Assembly (NCBI GenBank): GCA_015039315.1
Contig: WIDE01000006.1
Coordinates: 676,585-740,584 of the forward strand
Direction: 5' to 3'
Source of the DNA: Clavulina sp. PMI_390
Taxonomy: Eukaryota; Basidiomycota; Agaricomycetes; Cantharellales; Hydnaceae
Length of the DNA: 64,000 bases
Below the pieces are notes generated by a model, which saw only the letters and a program-made list of their open reading frames with translations, did not search any database and was not told where the DNA came from. Shown here piece by piece: positions 37,769 through 49,723 of this stretch. The position numbers were made by a program, and so were the translations under genes. Positions within the stretch are counted from its first letter, which is position 1; each line of letters opens with the position of its first letter.

Positions 37769-38934
37769 ACTGCCTCTCTTCGGACGACACCGTCTCATGC
37801 GCGTCTCCAATTCCTTCGCAGTCGTCTTCGCTTTCATCACCTACTGCACTACACCCTCCTTAATGATTCTGGTTTACCTTTCGTTCTTTCACAAGTATCT
37901 TTCCTTACCATACCTCTTGGGCTATTGGGGCTCTTATTGTCGCTTTGCTAAGCTTTTTGGTGGTCGTGTTCAAGTCGTCATTCTTTTGGGATTGGTTGGT
38001 CGCCTATCGATATCATATTTAACTTGTGGCCAAGCATTACAGTCGCTTTGCTGTCGTCGAATCCTACTCGTAAATACCCCTGTTCAGCCTAGTTGTCTAA
38101 AAATAAACGCAGGCAATGTGATTGATTTGTGAGCTTCCTTTCGACTTTGTTGTCAACTATGCGCGCCGGAGATCTAAGTATACAGAGGAGAGAAAAAGTT
38201 AGAGGCCGATCGGGGCGAAGGGTTGGAACACTTAATCTTTGTCAAAGGAGATTTCCGAGCCTTGGCTGCTTGATTGCATAGAATAATGCAGCCTAACTGA
38301 TAAAATTACGGAGTCTCAGCCTTGGCGAAAGGTTGTGGAGATAAGATTCCTTATTTAGCGGCCCATTAGTGGCTTGCTACTTAGTCCTACAGCTATATAG
38401 AGCGAATAAGGACATTGAGGTCGTTAATCCATCCTGGCACCCGGGAAATCGTTACTCCTAGTCTCAAAGCCTTTCAACGGCTCGTCGCCACAAATTGAAT
38501 CAACGGAAGACGCGGTATGTGAGAAGGGTCTATAGATGGGATAGAGCCGTGGGTGGTGGGTGGGTGGTGGACGCTGTGATGGGAAGGTTCTAGGCTAAGT
38601 GAAACTTCTGTTTGGTAACGAATGAGTATCGGGCCATGGCCATCTCTACTGCTCTTTCTTCTGATTATTTCTGGAATGGATTGTATGATCCTCCATAATC
38701 GTGTTTGAATAGCCCTCGAGCTCTCCAAAGTCTGCCCTTTGTTCGCTGACCGCACCCGGGGGCGACCACACATTTACCGGGTTTATAAATCGTAGCTTCA
38801 CACCCTCACCCGTTGTTGCTTTCCTCTGACCACAGGAGATATCTAGAGAGATCGCATAACTAGCCTGCTACCCTTCTTCCTTTCTGTTCCTGGAATCCTT
38901 CATCGATAACCGGCCACATCGCGTATCGTCCTCA
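37769..38934. other. 1.2-kb intergenic region
   Basis: The first 350 bp contain a Leu/Phe/Tyr-rich open stretch that probably reflects a pyrimidine-rich 3' UTR of the 7-TM gene. From 38140 to 38930 I see no gene or repeat; the end should hold the promoter of the next gene. Confidence 0.5.
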
Positions 38935-39690
38935 ATGACTCGCCCCTCACAGTGTTCGCCCCTCGCACCCCGTCGCTTGAGCGTTACAAATCTCCGTTCG
39001 AGGCCGTAAGTCTTCATCGTGTCTGCGTGGGTCTAGGCTTACCGTGATCTACTTTACTTCCTTTTACCATTCTGCAGTCGTGACAGCCAGGTACTATCCC
39101 TGAGTTCTCCGCCGGGATTCCTCTCATCGAAGATAAAATCCCCCGAGGAGAGGCGATCTTACCCTTCTTCCTCTTCCTCCCGGGCCCGTATCGTACGCGG
39201 TCCCCGAGTCCATGGCACATCGGAGGCTATGTCAGTTCAGATAGATCTGGGTGGCAAGCTCGATAATATGTGCAGTGAAGACACTATCAAGGCTTCTTCT
39301 CGGCAGCTCCGGAAGCCGTTAGATAACCTCTTCAGCGTCCAAATGGATCCTCGTGAAACATTTGACCCTGACGAACAGACTTGGGAACAGAGGATCTTTG
39401 AGGCGCGTCAGGCTGGACAGGCTCAGGAGCGACGCCTCAATTCACAAATCCGGGAGCGATATGTCCAATTAGCTCTCCACCAACCGTCCCTGCCAGCAGA
39501 GCCTCTACGCGACCCGTTTGAGCTCAGTGATGCAGATATGGAGAGCAACTCTGCGCGAGGGTGTCAATCCTCTCACCACGTTTACACTATCTGCTGCAAT
39601 AACGATAGCCAATGGGATGAAGACCTGGATCTCCCAGCCTCTGCCTTACTCGCCAGCTTTTATCCTCTCCAGCGATACCCCAAAGACTAG
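38935..39690 (+). CDS. Hypothetical Ser/Arg-rich protein
   Basis: Two exons (38935-39005, 39078-39690) with a clean 72-bp intron give 227 aa; I do not recognise it. The N-terminal third is Ser/Pro/Arg-rich (APRRLSVTNLRSRPRDSQ; SYPSSSSSRARIVRGPRV) and looks disordered. The middle has a helical, charged block: DPDEQTWEQRIFEARQAGQA then QERRLNSQIRERYVQLAL. The end is Cys/Asp-containing. An alternative 3' splice after about 39560 would use a different frame. It may be a nuclear or cell-cycle protein, but that is only a guess from composition. Confidence 0.55.
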
Positions 39691-40081
39691 GTTCCATGAT
39701 GATACTTCAATGCGGCGATGTTGGAGATGCGGATGTAGCAGTGAATGTCACATTATTGGTTCGGGCATATCTTAACATAAAATAGTACGATTCTAGGATC
39801 CAGATTTTCTGTTGCGCATAAAGGGTGATATTAGCGTTAGTGATATATAGCCAGCTTTGCTTTCAGTCGCTCTCGTGGAATTTGCGAGTTAGCGTTTAGC
39901 TGGGTTAGGATTTAGGGGCATTGCTGTGGCAGCTCAATTTTAGCGTCTCGTTGCCAGCGATGCACATCTGATGTTTGACTTTAGGGTCCTTACGTTCATC
40001 TGAGCGATGGAGGAGGTCAAGGCATCACATGTCCGTTTCCCGCTTACGTAACACCGACGACCATCTTCTGCCTTGGCCCTC
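39691..40081. other. Intergenic spacer between two co-directional genes
   Basis: 391 bp holding the 3' UTR of the orphan gene and the CGR1 promoter. Nothing else seen. Confidence 0.5.
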
Positions 40082-40684
40082 ATGGATTCTACAACTTCAT
40101 CCAGTGAAGCTGGGCCGTCAACAGCGCCTACAGCACCTCTTCCTTTGAACTCTTCCAAAGGTGGCCGGGCTTCGGGCAAAGCTTGGAAAGATCGTACATC
40201 AGCCTCCAAGTCTGTGTCTCTTCTGAGTGCCTAAAAATGTCTTGACTGGAGCTGGAACTCCCTTTTAACTCTTTCTCGTTATCTCAGACGTACTCATCTA
40301 TCCGTTGGCCTAAGGACGAAGAGCTGGGATGAGCGGATGCGAAAGGCCACCGAAGCTGCCGCTGTGAAGAAGCTCGAGAAAGAGCTGCAGGACGAGAAGG
40401 CAGCTGAACAACAAGCGTATGTTTCTGACACCCCATGCTACGAAAGATATTGAACCGAGTCTCATTATTACCCCTCTTCTTAGACGAACTGACAAGATCC
40501 GTGCAAGACGAAAGGCCAGGGAGGAGAGAGAAAGACTAGAAATTATGAAGGCAAAGGTGCGCACCGAGCCGCTTGTACACTCAATCCATGAAACTACTCA
40601 CCGATTCATTGTTTTCAGATGAGCCAAAAGAAATTGGATCGACAACGACGGAAGCTCGGCCGGACTAAGAAGGTCAATGGTTGA
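40082..40684 (+). CDS. CGR1: rRNA-processing protein Cgr1
   Basis: Four exons (40082-40215, 40288-40416, 40484-40556, 40619-40684) give 133 aa, the normal small size. The family core is visible: GGRASGKAWKDRTSASKS, then LRTKSWDERMRK, then a long charged coiled coil (KLEKELQDEKAAEQQARRTD, IRARRKAREERERLEIMKAK) and a basic C-terminus RQRRKLGRTKKVNG. Cgr1 acts in the nucleolus in processing of the 60S pre-rRNA. The first donor must be GT-GTCTCT after TCT; reading to the later GAGTGCC site breaks the frame. Ends 130 bp from the convergent VPS18 gene. Confidence 0.92.
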
Positions 40685-40814
40685 CGCAGTTGGACCTTGT
40701 CTACTACTGCTAAATTATCCAATTTGAGATTGTTGCCATGAAAATGGAGAAGCATTAGGAGTAGATTGAATAGAAAGGTAGCGACAGATATAATCATAAG
40801 CACAGCCGACTTCA

Positions 40815-43800
40815 CTAGAGATCCCAAGAATGATCGACCTCGCCCGATAGGACGAAAGGCTTGTCTAGTCCTACTACAACCGACTGGCACAGTGGGCACT
40901 CTGCTGCAAGCAACTCATCAAGCTCATTTTTAAGCTTCTCTGCCCTTTCCCTGGCCCTTTGCGTGCTCTTGATCGCCTTCTCCTCACCACCAGCGCCCCA
41001 TCCAGGAACGATGTTGATGTTCAAATTGATATTCGAGGTGATGGCGGTAGCAAGAGACTCCGGAATAATCAGGTCCCTGAGCCCTGCGCCTGCAGCGACC
41101 ATAACCTTCCCACCAGTGATCGCGGGGGCCACCACCGCTCGCCCGATGTTGGCACCAGCTGAGAGGAGATTTCGCGCTTGCTGTGCTCCAAGGGGCTGTT
41201 GACCATTCGCAACGATGACGGAATTTTGTCGGGATTCCGAACCTTTCTGAGGGGCCGTGTTAGTGAGCCTCATAAGCTCGTCCTGGAGGTGGATGATCCG
41301 CCGAAGACTCGTTGGATATAGGTATTCCTTGACCTGTGTAACAACAAGCTGTGAACAACTCGCCCAACATGAACGAAAGAACAGGATGCTTACCTGTCCA
41401 ATCAAGCAATTGGCGTGGAAGGAATGTTGACACGGGAAGATGTAGAACTCTCTTGTTAGCAGGGGAAGATTGCACGACGCGCACGATTCTGCGGGTTCCA
41501 CCGTAACAAAGCGATGTTTCAAGTTCTCAATGTCTTGTTTGATGTTATCTGCTGTCCTCGTGGCGTCGTTCATTTCCGTCTTGAGCGCCTCAATCTGAGC
41601 GCTATACCCTTCCAGAGCGGTACAGATCTCATCCTTGAAATCGTCGATGATAACGAAGTCGGGGAAGAATGGCAATATGTCCTCAATCTTCAAGGCTGTC
41701 GTGTTGTCCAAGAACCTCATAGCGCTAGAAGTTAATCATCAGCACCCCTTGCAAGAGATAGCGACAAGCTGTGTTGCACGCACGTCTTGATGTCTTTCTT
41801 GTCCTGCACGACATACTTCGCTACCATCAACCACAGTTTCTTCCTCAGGACCTCATCGTCCTCTGGACGATCGGCATTGACCTTGGCCAGTTCGAGTTCG
41901 CCCATCTCAAGGGCAAGCTCCACACTCTCTTCCCACATCTCCATTTGGGCGTAGATATGGACACACGCTTGGAATCGGTTGTTACGTTTGCACAATCTTA
42001 ATGCGTAATCCAGGTCATAATACGGTCGTGATGTAAGCGGATCCTTTGGTGCTGTAGATAGGAATCGGAGGAGGGGGAGATCAGCCGCATTGAGGGGCGG
42101 ATTAGAAGGATCGGATATAGGGGTAGATGTGGGGAGTTTGGAGTGTGACGAAGCAGGGGAGGCAGATTTGGCAATGGGGGATGGAGTCGCTAGGAAGGTG
42201 ATCAAGAGATTGTGCACCATTGGGGATGTGGACCCGGCAGCAAACACGACATGCTGCAGGTACCGAACGGCGTGGTTGGGTTGTATGGGAGAGACGGGGG
42301 CATGCTGGTTTTGCAATAGAGCAGGAATCAAACGAAGGGGGTCGAGAGAAGGCTGCCTTAGCCAAGAGTCGACGGTCTCTTTTGGATTATGCCTCATGAG
42401 AACAGAGGAGAAATTATAGTAAAGGTCGAGGTCGGACTAATGGAAGGCAAAGTCAACTACTGCCGTATTCGCCGGAGATCAATGCACTCGCACCTGCCGG
42501 CTCAGTTGATCCACAGCTTTACCCCATTCCTCATTCATAACATAGTGTTCCACAATTCTCTTATGGTCACCTACGACAGAGGCGTAATACAGAAGTACGT
42601 CTGTCCTCCCGTGACTCAAGATAAGGTCGTACGTAGTTGGCTTATGCAGATTAGCCTAGAGAAGGATTGTGATTAGCGTGCTCGCTGACTGCTGCTCGAA
42701 ATTGCCCGTACTTTGTAAGTCTGAAGGAACTGCCGTAGCTCATCGTCGACGACTGTTCGCTCCGCTCGTAGATTCTCGACGTCCATGGAAGCGCTTTCCG
42801 ACGCCACAACATCATCCAAGGTGTTCAGTTTCCCCAAATAGATCTCGACCAGCCACGTAGCGAGCATCATTCGCTGAGTGAGTGCCTATAGTACAATACG
42901 TCAGTACAGAATAATGTGGATGAGGCTGCTACGGACCGTCTTAGGGACCCGCTCTAGCCGGCAAACTAAAAAGTACCGGAGAGCATCAGGCTCGCCAGCG
43001 TCATGGAAAGCAAGAGCGACGTCCTCAAACCCTCTGGTACTCTGAGCATAGCATTGCGCCGCTTGTATGAACTGGCCCGTTTTGAAGTGGTGGTCGGCGA
43101 GTGATGCATTGATGAAGGCTCGTTGGGCTGGAGTCTATCATTAGGATTGGCTTAGTGAGAAGCTGACGAGCTGACTGAACATCATTACCAACCCTAGCAA
43201 ACTGGAGAGCTACTTCGTGATTTTCTCTCTTCAGCTGTATTCGCCATACATCACGATCTTCCTGTGATATTTGGACTTCGAGGAGGGACGAGTTGGTGTA
43301 GATCCAGTATGTTTTCTCTACAGGATCTGCTGTGATGGCGATGGGCTTTTCGGTTGGTCGCTGGAGGAATGATTCATGCTATTAATTCGAAGGTCTGAGT
43401 CCGACAGAGGAAACGTACCAGACCGAGGAGGTCTTCCCAAACAAGCTTGTCATCTAGCCGACTGACAGCGCAAACTCGGTCGTGGAACAAAAACAGGAAG
43501 TGAAATTCGGTAACGGCCATGGAAATAGGGATTGGTTGTGCAGGGGCTTTCGGTGAAGATGGGGGCGAATGAGAAGTGGCGGCAGAATAAGGGTATGGCA
43601 GCAGTGAAGTAGATTCCACAATGTCGGCTGCGGTAACTGCCAGGTTAAGGGTACCATGGAAAACCCCTTGACCTAAGGCATAACAATAGTTTAGTACCTT
43701 CAAGGTTATTTAGAAACAATGGTTTACCATTCATCCATGCCATAATAGGAGCAGCCTTTGGCGAGGCAGGGCGGTAAACATGGAGCTCTGAGTTTGTCGC

Positions 43801-44917
43801 CATGCCAGGCAGTTCCGAGAATTCTACGTTGCTTTGTCAGCTAATGGTATCGAGAAGTGTCAAAATTTTACTGACTTGGTGCGACATCACGGTAGGGTAT
43901 AAAGGTAGGTTCAAAGAGCTTCCCAACCTCATCCGGTTTCTTCTCCACCGTACCACTAAACTGATATAGTCGGTTCGAGGAGGTTGCGAGGACGATGACA
44001 CGATTAGTGCCAGATACAAACTCCGCATGGAGGCCAGTAACGGGTTGTCGGTCTGGGAAAGAGTATATCGATTGCACATAGCGGTCAGGAGAACGGAAGA
44101 TGTCGTCGTGGGCGTCGAGCATCATTTCGCATATTCCACCACTCCGATTGCCCAGCAGTATCTCACGAGTCGATGTTCGCGGATAGGTGTTTGAGGAGGA
44201 AGCTTTATTGGAGTTCCAGGCTACAGACTCGACAATCATCTTGCACTTGGGCAAAGGTCGAGCTTTCGTCCACCCTTCGTAGAGGTAGAAATTTTCGCTC
44301 TGTTGTGTCGTGATGAGGGTGTGTCTGCCAGTTGGGTCGGTGAAGATCTTGTATATGCTCAAGTCGTTCCGTTTGGTGGCAAGTCCGATGTTAGCAATAT
44401 TGCCCTCATTCTTCAAGCTGAGCTGCTGCAGCGTAGTAGAGCGCAGCGCCATGGTCAGAACATTAGAGGAGACGGCAAGAGAGACGAGCGGGGCGGGGAG
44501 AGTGTGCTGGACGCCTGTTACTTGGAACATGGGCTCATCATCTGGATGCTCCAGCCCCAGTGGGCCCTTGTGTAGTATTTCAGGTAAGCACACGAATCGC
44601 CTTGAAAGAAGCGAGCACATACCAAGTCATCATCGATGTCGATATCCCCATCAAATGGAGTGCTCTCAAACCCCTCGAATTGCACCTGGGACTTGTAACG
44701 GTTTACTGCCGGCAGACCAGAGGGTCTTGTCGCGTGTTCGACATCTGGGGTGGTGGGTAAGAATCAGCCGGGTGTCTCACGACCTCTCACTTGGACAGAA
44801 TTACAGTCGTCAAACATTACGAGGGAGTTGCGGTCCTCGCCGGGGGTATGTGTCTCCTCGAGCGAGACGAGGCGAGGGTACGTTGGGTGAGCGCGTAGTT
44901 GAACAGGTGTTCGTCAT
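40815..44917 (-). CDS. VPS18: Vacuolar sorting protein Vps18/Pep3 (HOPS/CORVET core)
   Basis: Multi-exon gene from about 44917 to 40815. The N-terminal beta-propeller carries the Pep3/Vps18 domain: DPTGRHTLITTQQSENFYLY then IVESVAWN and EILLGNRSGGICEMMLD. The middle (about 43400-41740) is alpha-solenoid with clathrin-heavy-chain-like repeats (YYDLDYALRLCKRNNRFQAC). The C-terminus is a RING-like zinc motif split by an intron: CASCNLPLLTREF, then FPCQHSFHANCLIGQ, and after a long helical insert ECPLCQSVVVG. Vps18 scaffolds the HOPS and CORVET tethers for endosome-vacuole fusion. The exact start is unsure: joining an ATG at 44917 to the exon at about 44750 keeps the frame, other first exons are possible. 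A Gly/Ala-rich insert within the RING (near AITGGKVMVAAGAGLRDL) is notable. Confidence 0.92.
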
Positions 44918-45219
44918 CACAGGAGTGACATGTTCATCCTACTAGAGGAAAAATGGGCGGACCAGAGCACACCTCCCTAGTTATACGTATCCTACGATAA
45001 AGGCGTCGGAGTGGCCCTGATGGCGCATATTATTCGGCGTACAGATATCTACATCTATAACAACCATACGCGCTTATATGGTGCGTACTTCGATGTGTAC
45101 CGCAGTGGCGAGGCCAGCCCATCAGAATAGATGCAGGAATCATCATCCGTGTACCGTTGGCGGATTGTAGCTAATGAAGGCGTTTATCACATCGGTTTGG
45201 TGCCAACTCTAGGCACGAA
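44918..45219. other. Spacer between VPS18 start and TMEM19-like gene end
   Basis: About 300 bp; should hold the VPS18 promoter and the 3' UTR of the upstream minus-strand gene. Nothing else seen. Confidence 0.5.
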
Positions 45220-46550
45220 CTATGCAAGCGCAGCAAGCAAGCAGGCGGTGACTATTGACGACACAAAGTTGACCTAGGAGGGCATTGATATGCTCAGTTA
45301 GGTTATTCCAGCGAGCAAAATATGTGCATGCCTCACCTGGTTGTTGCTTAAAATGTTTAGGCCGCTGACCACGACGTCGTCCGTCTTCGGCCTCACCACT
45401 CCATCTTTCAAAATCATCTTGGACGATTTTGAGAATACGCTACGCTGGAGAATAGCGCCAAGGAGAGAATCAATCTGAATGCGCCATAGATGGTGAGTCT
45501 GTTGGTGGTATCACAAAAGATGACAGAATTTTGCTAACCAACGAGCCCACCACTCCAGCAAGCCCGCCATATACAACAAACTCCAGCAGTTGGAACCCAA
45601 AAGGCTTCGAGGATGCCAGGCATCCTGCGCGCTCAATCCATAGATCGACGGCAATGGTGAACCCAACAAGAATACCACCTCCAAGACTCGCTAGCGTCCC
45701 CATAACGGACATTCCTCCATTGGTCCCTGGAGGTACTGTCTTCCATGGTGCAATAACGAGCCTAGGGGGAGACTTTGAGAGGATACCGAGCTCACTGGCA
45801 AAGGTGTCTCCGCAGCAGCAAGCGAAATGCCCGAGAGCAGCGAATATCAATGCTCTACTAATGGGTACAACGTTTACCGAGTGTGAGATGGAGCTGAACA
45901 ATGAAGGGGGACACCATGATGAGACGAATGTCGTCTGATCCACGAGTGGCGCAGAGTACAGAGGTCGGATGAGCGTGGCTTGGAGAGAGTCGGGATACAG
46001 CAGGACGCTCCATATGGTTCCAGCTACAAGGGCGCTGAAGGAATTACATAGGACCTATGCGTAATGCGGGAGCGTTAAATCAATGAGCAGCCAGGAATGC
46101 ATATGAGTAGGGGATAGACTCACTTGCCAGGCATTACGATATCCAGCCTCCTCGTTGCCATCCTCGCTCAGTTTCTTCTTGAGAGAATGTCCAACTTTTG
46201 TGGCCTGTAGAGGGGCCTGTGATTACCAGACCGTCCATAACCACGAAACATTTGTGTACTAACCCGAGAAGCAGCTAGATAGAAGATAATCATCGTTACC
46301 CCAAATACTCGTAGCGGTACGCTCATTAGCCAGAACCCTACAATGAACGCGGCAGCTGCGCCATCAGGAGATAAAGACCTCTTTTTCAGTCCTCTGACTG
46401 TCAGGGAGCAGATTGAACAACATTCCGTGAGTACAAGATATGGACTGGTCGAGAGATGAAAACGGCCACAAATGGAGGGAACTTGTTCAGACCTGCAAGG
46501 TATGATGCAAGAGCAAAAGGAATGACCAGAGAAATCAAGGAAGGAGCCAT
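45220..46550 (-). CDS. TMEM19/DUF92 family membrane protein
   Basis: Read from ATG 46550 to 45220 with about six introns. First exon MAPSLISLVIPFALASYLA is a membrane helix; then VRGLKKRSLSPDGAAAAFIV (the DUF92 entry motif), VPLRVFGVTMIIFYLAASR, ATKVGHSLKKKLSEDG, GYRNAWQVLCNSFSALVAGT, then LGHFACCCGDTFASELGILS (the conserved CxGDTxxSE block), GGMSVMGTLASLGGG and YGGLAGVVGSL joined to IDSLLGAILQRS. The end VVVSGLNILSNNQVNFVSS followed by a last helix is typical. The family (human TMEM19; plant VTE6 phytyl-phosphate kinase is a relative) is poorly known; a lipid-phosphate or CTP-linked kinase role is possible by homology to VTE6 only. An alternative upstream extension starts with GTG and is not used. 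Confidence 0.85.
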
Positions 46551-47089
46551 CCTGAAGACTCTCGTTAGAACCTTCGAGGCTAAGTAGGCAGCCAGTCCAC
46601 CAGCTGAAAAGAGGAGCGCGTCGGCGAAGGTCGCCCGACACGCTGTGACATCACGGTGCTCCTGGAGATCTGTGGCACCACTCCTCTTATTTGTTCTGAC
46701 TATCGCTGAACGACAGACACGGAATTTTCTATGCTCCTCCACCTATATTTCTGGAACCATGAATTCTGGGACGACTGTATAGATATTGTACGTTTGGAAT
46801 GGCATTCTGTAAGACATTTGGAAGGGTGCAGATCGATTTAGTGGATTAGCGGCCTGATGGAGAGGGGAAAAGGGAGAAAAGTGAGGTCCGAAACTGCAGT
46901 CGTGGGGTGGGGTCAAAACAAAAGTCTTCTCTCCCATCGTTTTGGCCTTCTGTTCATTGTGCAGGAAATGAGCGACATCAGGTTGACAACATGACAGAGC
47001 ATGACTGAGCGCTGCTAGTTCCTTGGAACCTGAAATGGCCATCTCTCGAGCTGAATTATACCGCAAATAGCCATCAGCGATGTGGACAC
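46551..47089. other. Intergenic spacer, TMEM19-like promoter side
   Basis: About 540 bp. An open frame in phase with the gene extends upstream to 46742 but has no ATG and is best read as 5' UTR. The left part carries the 3' UTR of the PP1 gene. Nothing else seen. Confidence 0.5.
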
Positions 47090-48784
47090 CTAGCGTTGCT
47101 TCACTTGACGACGAGGGACTGGTGCACCCCGGTACGAGCCCATTTTAGTTTTCTTTTCGGCTGGCTTGAGGATCTATGAACACGAGTGACCTGTTCAGTA
47201 GTGTGCTTTCCTTGTCCGGAAGTCCAAATCTTACCTGGAATGAGCACAACAGGGTTTCGTCGACACTCATCATAGCGCCTGCATTGTCAAACTCTCCACA
47301 GTAGTTGGGGGCACTGAAGATGGTGACGAGCTGCCTCTTAGCAAAGAACTCGTAGCCCTCCTCCACGACTTGGTGGGCGCGAACGATGAGCTCAAGGTCA
47401 TGCTTCTGCAAGAATCGGGTGACCACGTCGGCGCCAAAGGTAAACGAGACGCCACGATCATTCTCGCCCCAGCCGGAGACTTCCCCATCAGGATCGGACC
47501 ACAGAAGATCGCAAATCAAGCCTTGGGTTGGAGTTGTGATGTGCATAAGATATAGTAGCTTTGCCCACTCGTCATAAACCTACTTACCAGTGTCTGGGAC
47601 ATCCGTTGGCCTCATAACACGGCGGATTTGCTCCATGCTCTGCAGATCGGGGCTCAGTCCGCCATGCATCGTGAAAATTTTGTCATCAATGATAGCAGCA
47701 ATTGGCATGCAGTTGAAGCAGTCCTTTCAGGCGAATCCGAGATGAGCAAGTCACAATGTGGCTAGTTTTCGGTATTTCGAAGTACTACTTACCGTGAACG
47801 TTTTCCAGAGTTTGATATTGTACCTGCGCTTGCCTGTGGTGAACGAAAATGTGTCATTTCGCGTCAAGTCACGCGTCAAAACATGTCACGAGAGGCATGA
47901 ACTGCATGCCACTCACACTCATCGTAGAATCCATAAATTCGGTTGGTGCTTGCGGCCTCGTGATTACCACGGAGTAAGAAAAAATTCTCCGGGTACCTTT
48001 GCAAAAGTCCCGAGCCGTCAGCTGCATTTCGCACTACACGAAGGTCGACGCACTTGATCTTGTAGGCCAACAACAAGCAAATCGTCTCCAAGGATTGCTT
48101 TCCGCGATCGACATAGTCACCAAGGAACAAATAGTTCGCCTCCGGAGGGAAGCCACCATACTCGAACAGGCGAAGGAGATCATAATATTGACCATGAATG
48201 TCGCCTAAAAAGGAAATAAAATAAAATGCAGCGTCAGCAAGGTGTGTTTGCGTGAGTTTGGGCAGCGTGAATGTGGGGAAGCGGACGCTCGTACCGCATA
48301 TCTTTATGGGTGCTTCTAGTTCCAGTAGGATTGGTTGATTGACAAAGACTTCTCGGCTTTTTTGGCAGATATATCTGATCTCGTGCTCTTGGAGAACTAC
48401 AGTACGACCTGGCCGATGGCCTCTGACTATATGTATGGTATCCGTACATGAGAAATAGGACCACAATGAAGAGTATAAAAAGCGATAAGGTAAAGGAAGA
48501 ATTAGGAGGAATCACGGGTATCATAATATGACCGGTGAGAAATGGGAGTGAGGAAATATCAGCCACAGCGGCGCCAAACCCAAAACACCGATAACGGATA
48601 AGGATGGTCAAAGCACAGACGGGGGACGTCCAAAAAAGTGAAGACATGCAAGGGAATAATTCGGAATGAAAGATAAAGAGGGTGACGTGGATGAGATGGA
48701 GGCCGATGAAGAATGTGGGGAAGCATCCTCGCCTTCGAGCAGTCGGTCAATCACGGAGTCCATATCAACCTCGAGTTCTGCCAT
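47090..48784 (-). CDS. GLC7: Protein phosphatase 1 catalytic subunit
   Basis: Read from ATG 48784 to 47090. All PPP-family motifs are present: GDIHGQ, GDYVDRG, GNHE, then MHGGLSP, and [13 protein letters not shown], with [16 protein letters not shown] at the end of the catalytic core. DRLLEVRGHRPG at the start and [19 protein letters not shown] at the end mark PP1 rather than PP2A. It dephosphorylates Ser/Thr in complex with many regulators (glycogen, cell cycle, splicing). Exon 1 (48784-48733) can only be joined in frame to exon 2 (from 48426) with a GC donor (AAG-GCGAGG), making a 306-bp GC-AG intron. In the glycogen pathway PP1 activates glycogen synthase, whose gene is at 9.8 kb here. Confidence 0.96.
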
Positions 48785-49723
48785 GATGCTGGATGATCTC
48801 AAGGGGCCTGTATGTTACCTTATGCACCAAGTGGCAGCTAAGAAATTTATGAAACAATTTAGCTAAGGCTTCAGCGGGGGCAGTGCAACTAAGACATCAG
48901 GCGCACTCACAGCTCGTTGAGAAAATATAGGGAGGGCAAGGGGGGGCAAAGCGACCGAGAAGAAGAGAGCCCAAAGGGAGAGATCAAGAGCAGAAGAGTC
49001 GAGGAAGGCAAGTAAGCTGGGAGGTTGCAGAAGCGCGGGGTGGTAGTCAGAAGCAAAAAGCAAGCGTGGCAAGTTTTGCGATACAGAGAGGGGCTGTCAC
49101 CGTGACACCAAGACGCGCAACAAGGAAAAATCAGTAATCAATTTATCAGCACGATCCCGAGTTCTCCGAGACCGATATCAATTGGCGTGAACCGCGTGGC
49201 GCATCGAGAGAGGAGGGCGCTAATCGGTTGGCATGACCAAATCCGGAATATCACCTAAATTTTCCAGCTTTTGCTGTTTATACTAATTTTGTACAGCTAG
49301 ATCGACGCCGATAAAAAATTAGCTCCCACACAGTCGAAGTCGAGATGTGGGCTTTTTTCAAAGAATCCCTCCCCAGATATGACTCTAACTCAACAATCAT
49401 GACTATTAATCCTGTTTTGATATACATATTGCAACACTACTTTACATGATATTTGTCCGGGACCCCAAAGCAAGCGAAAGACTGAGATGACGGAGTGATT
49501 GGGGAGATGCGAAGCTGGAGATGCGGCCAATACGACGATTAAGTATGATATGGGGAAAATGAGCAGCATGAGGCGAACTAATGTGCGGGTACGGTGAGAC
49601 ATGAAGCAACAATCGAGCAGGGGGTATAAGCTTCATCGGCCAGTGAGTACGTTCCAGACGTTCTCAAGGGATCTGTGGCCATATTAGATTTAAGTCATGT
49701 TATAAGAGGTGATATATAATAAC
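48785..49723. promoter_or_regulatory. Upstream region of PP1 and 3' side of PTP-like gene
   Basis: About 940 bp between the PP1 start codon and the stop of the next minus-strand gene. No coding segment seen; it should contain the PP1 promoter and the downstream gene's 3' UTR. Confidence 0.5.

Noticed and set aside
40216..40240. Donor at GAGTGCC in CGR1
   Set aside because: It breaks the frame; the GT just before TCTCTT keeps the conserved THLSVGLRTKSW block in frame.
46553..46742. N-terminal extension of the TMEM19-like protein
   Set aside because: The extension has no ATG (its first codon is GTG); ATG 46550 begins a normal first helix.
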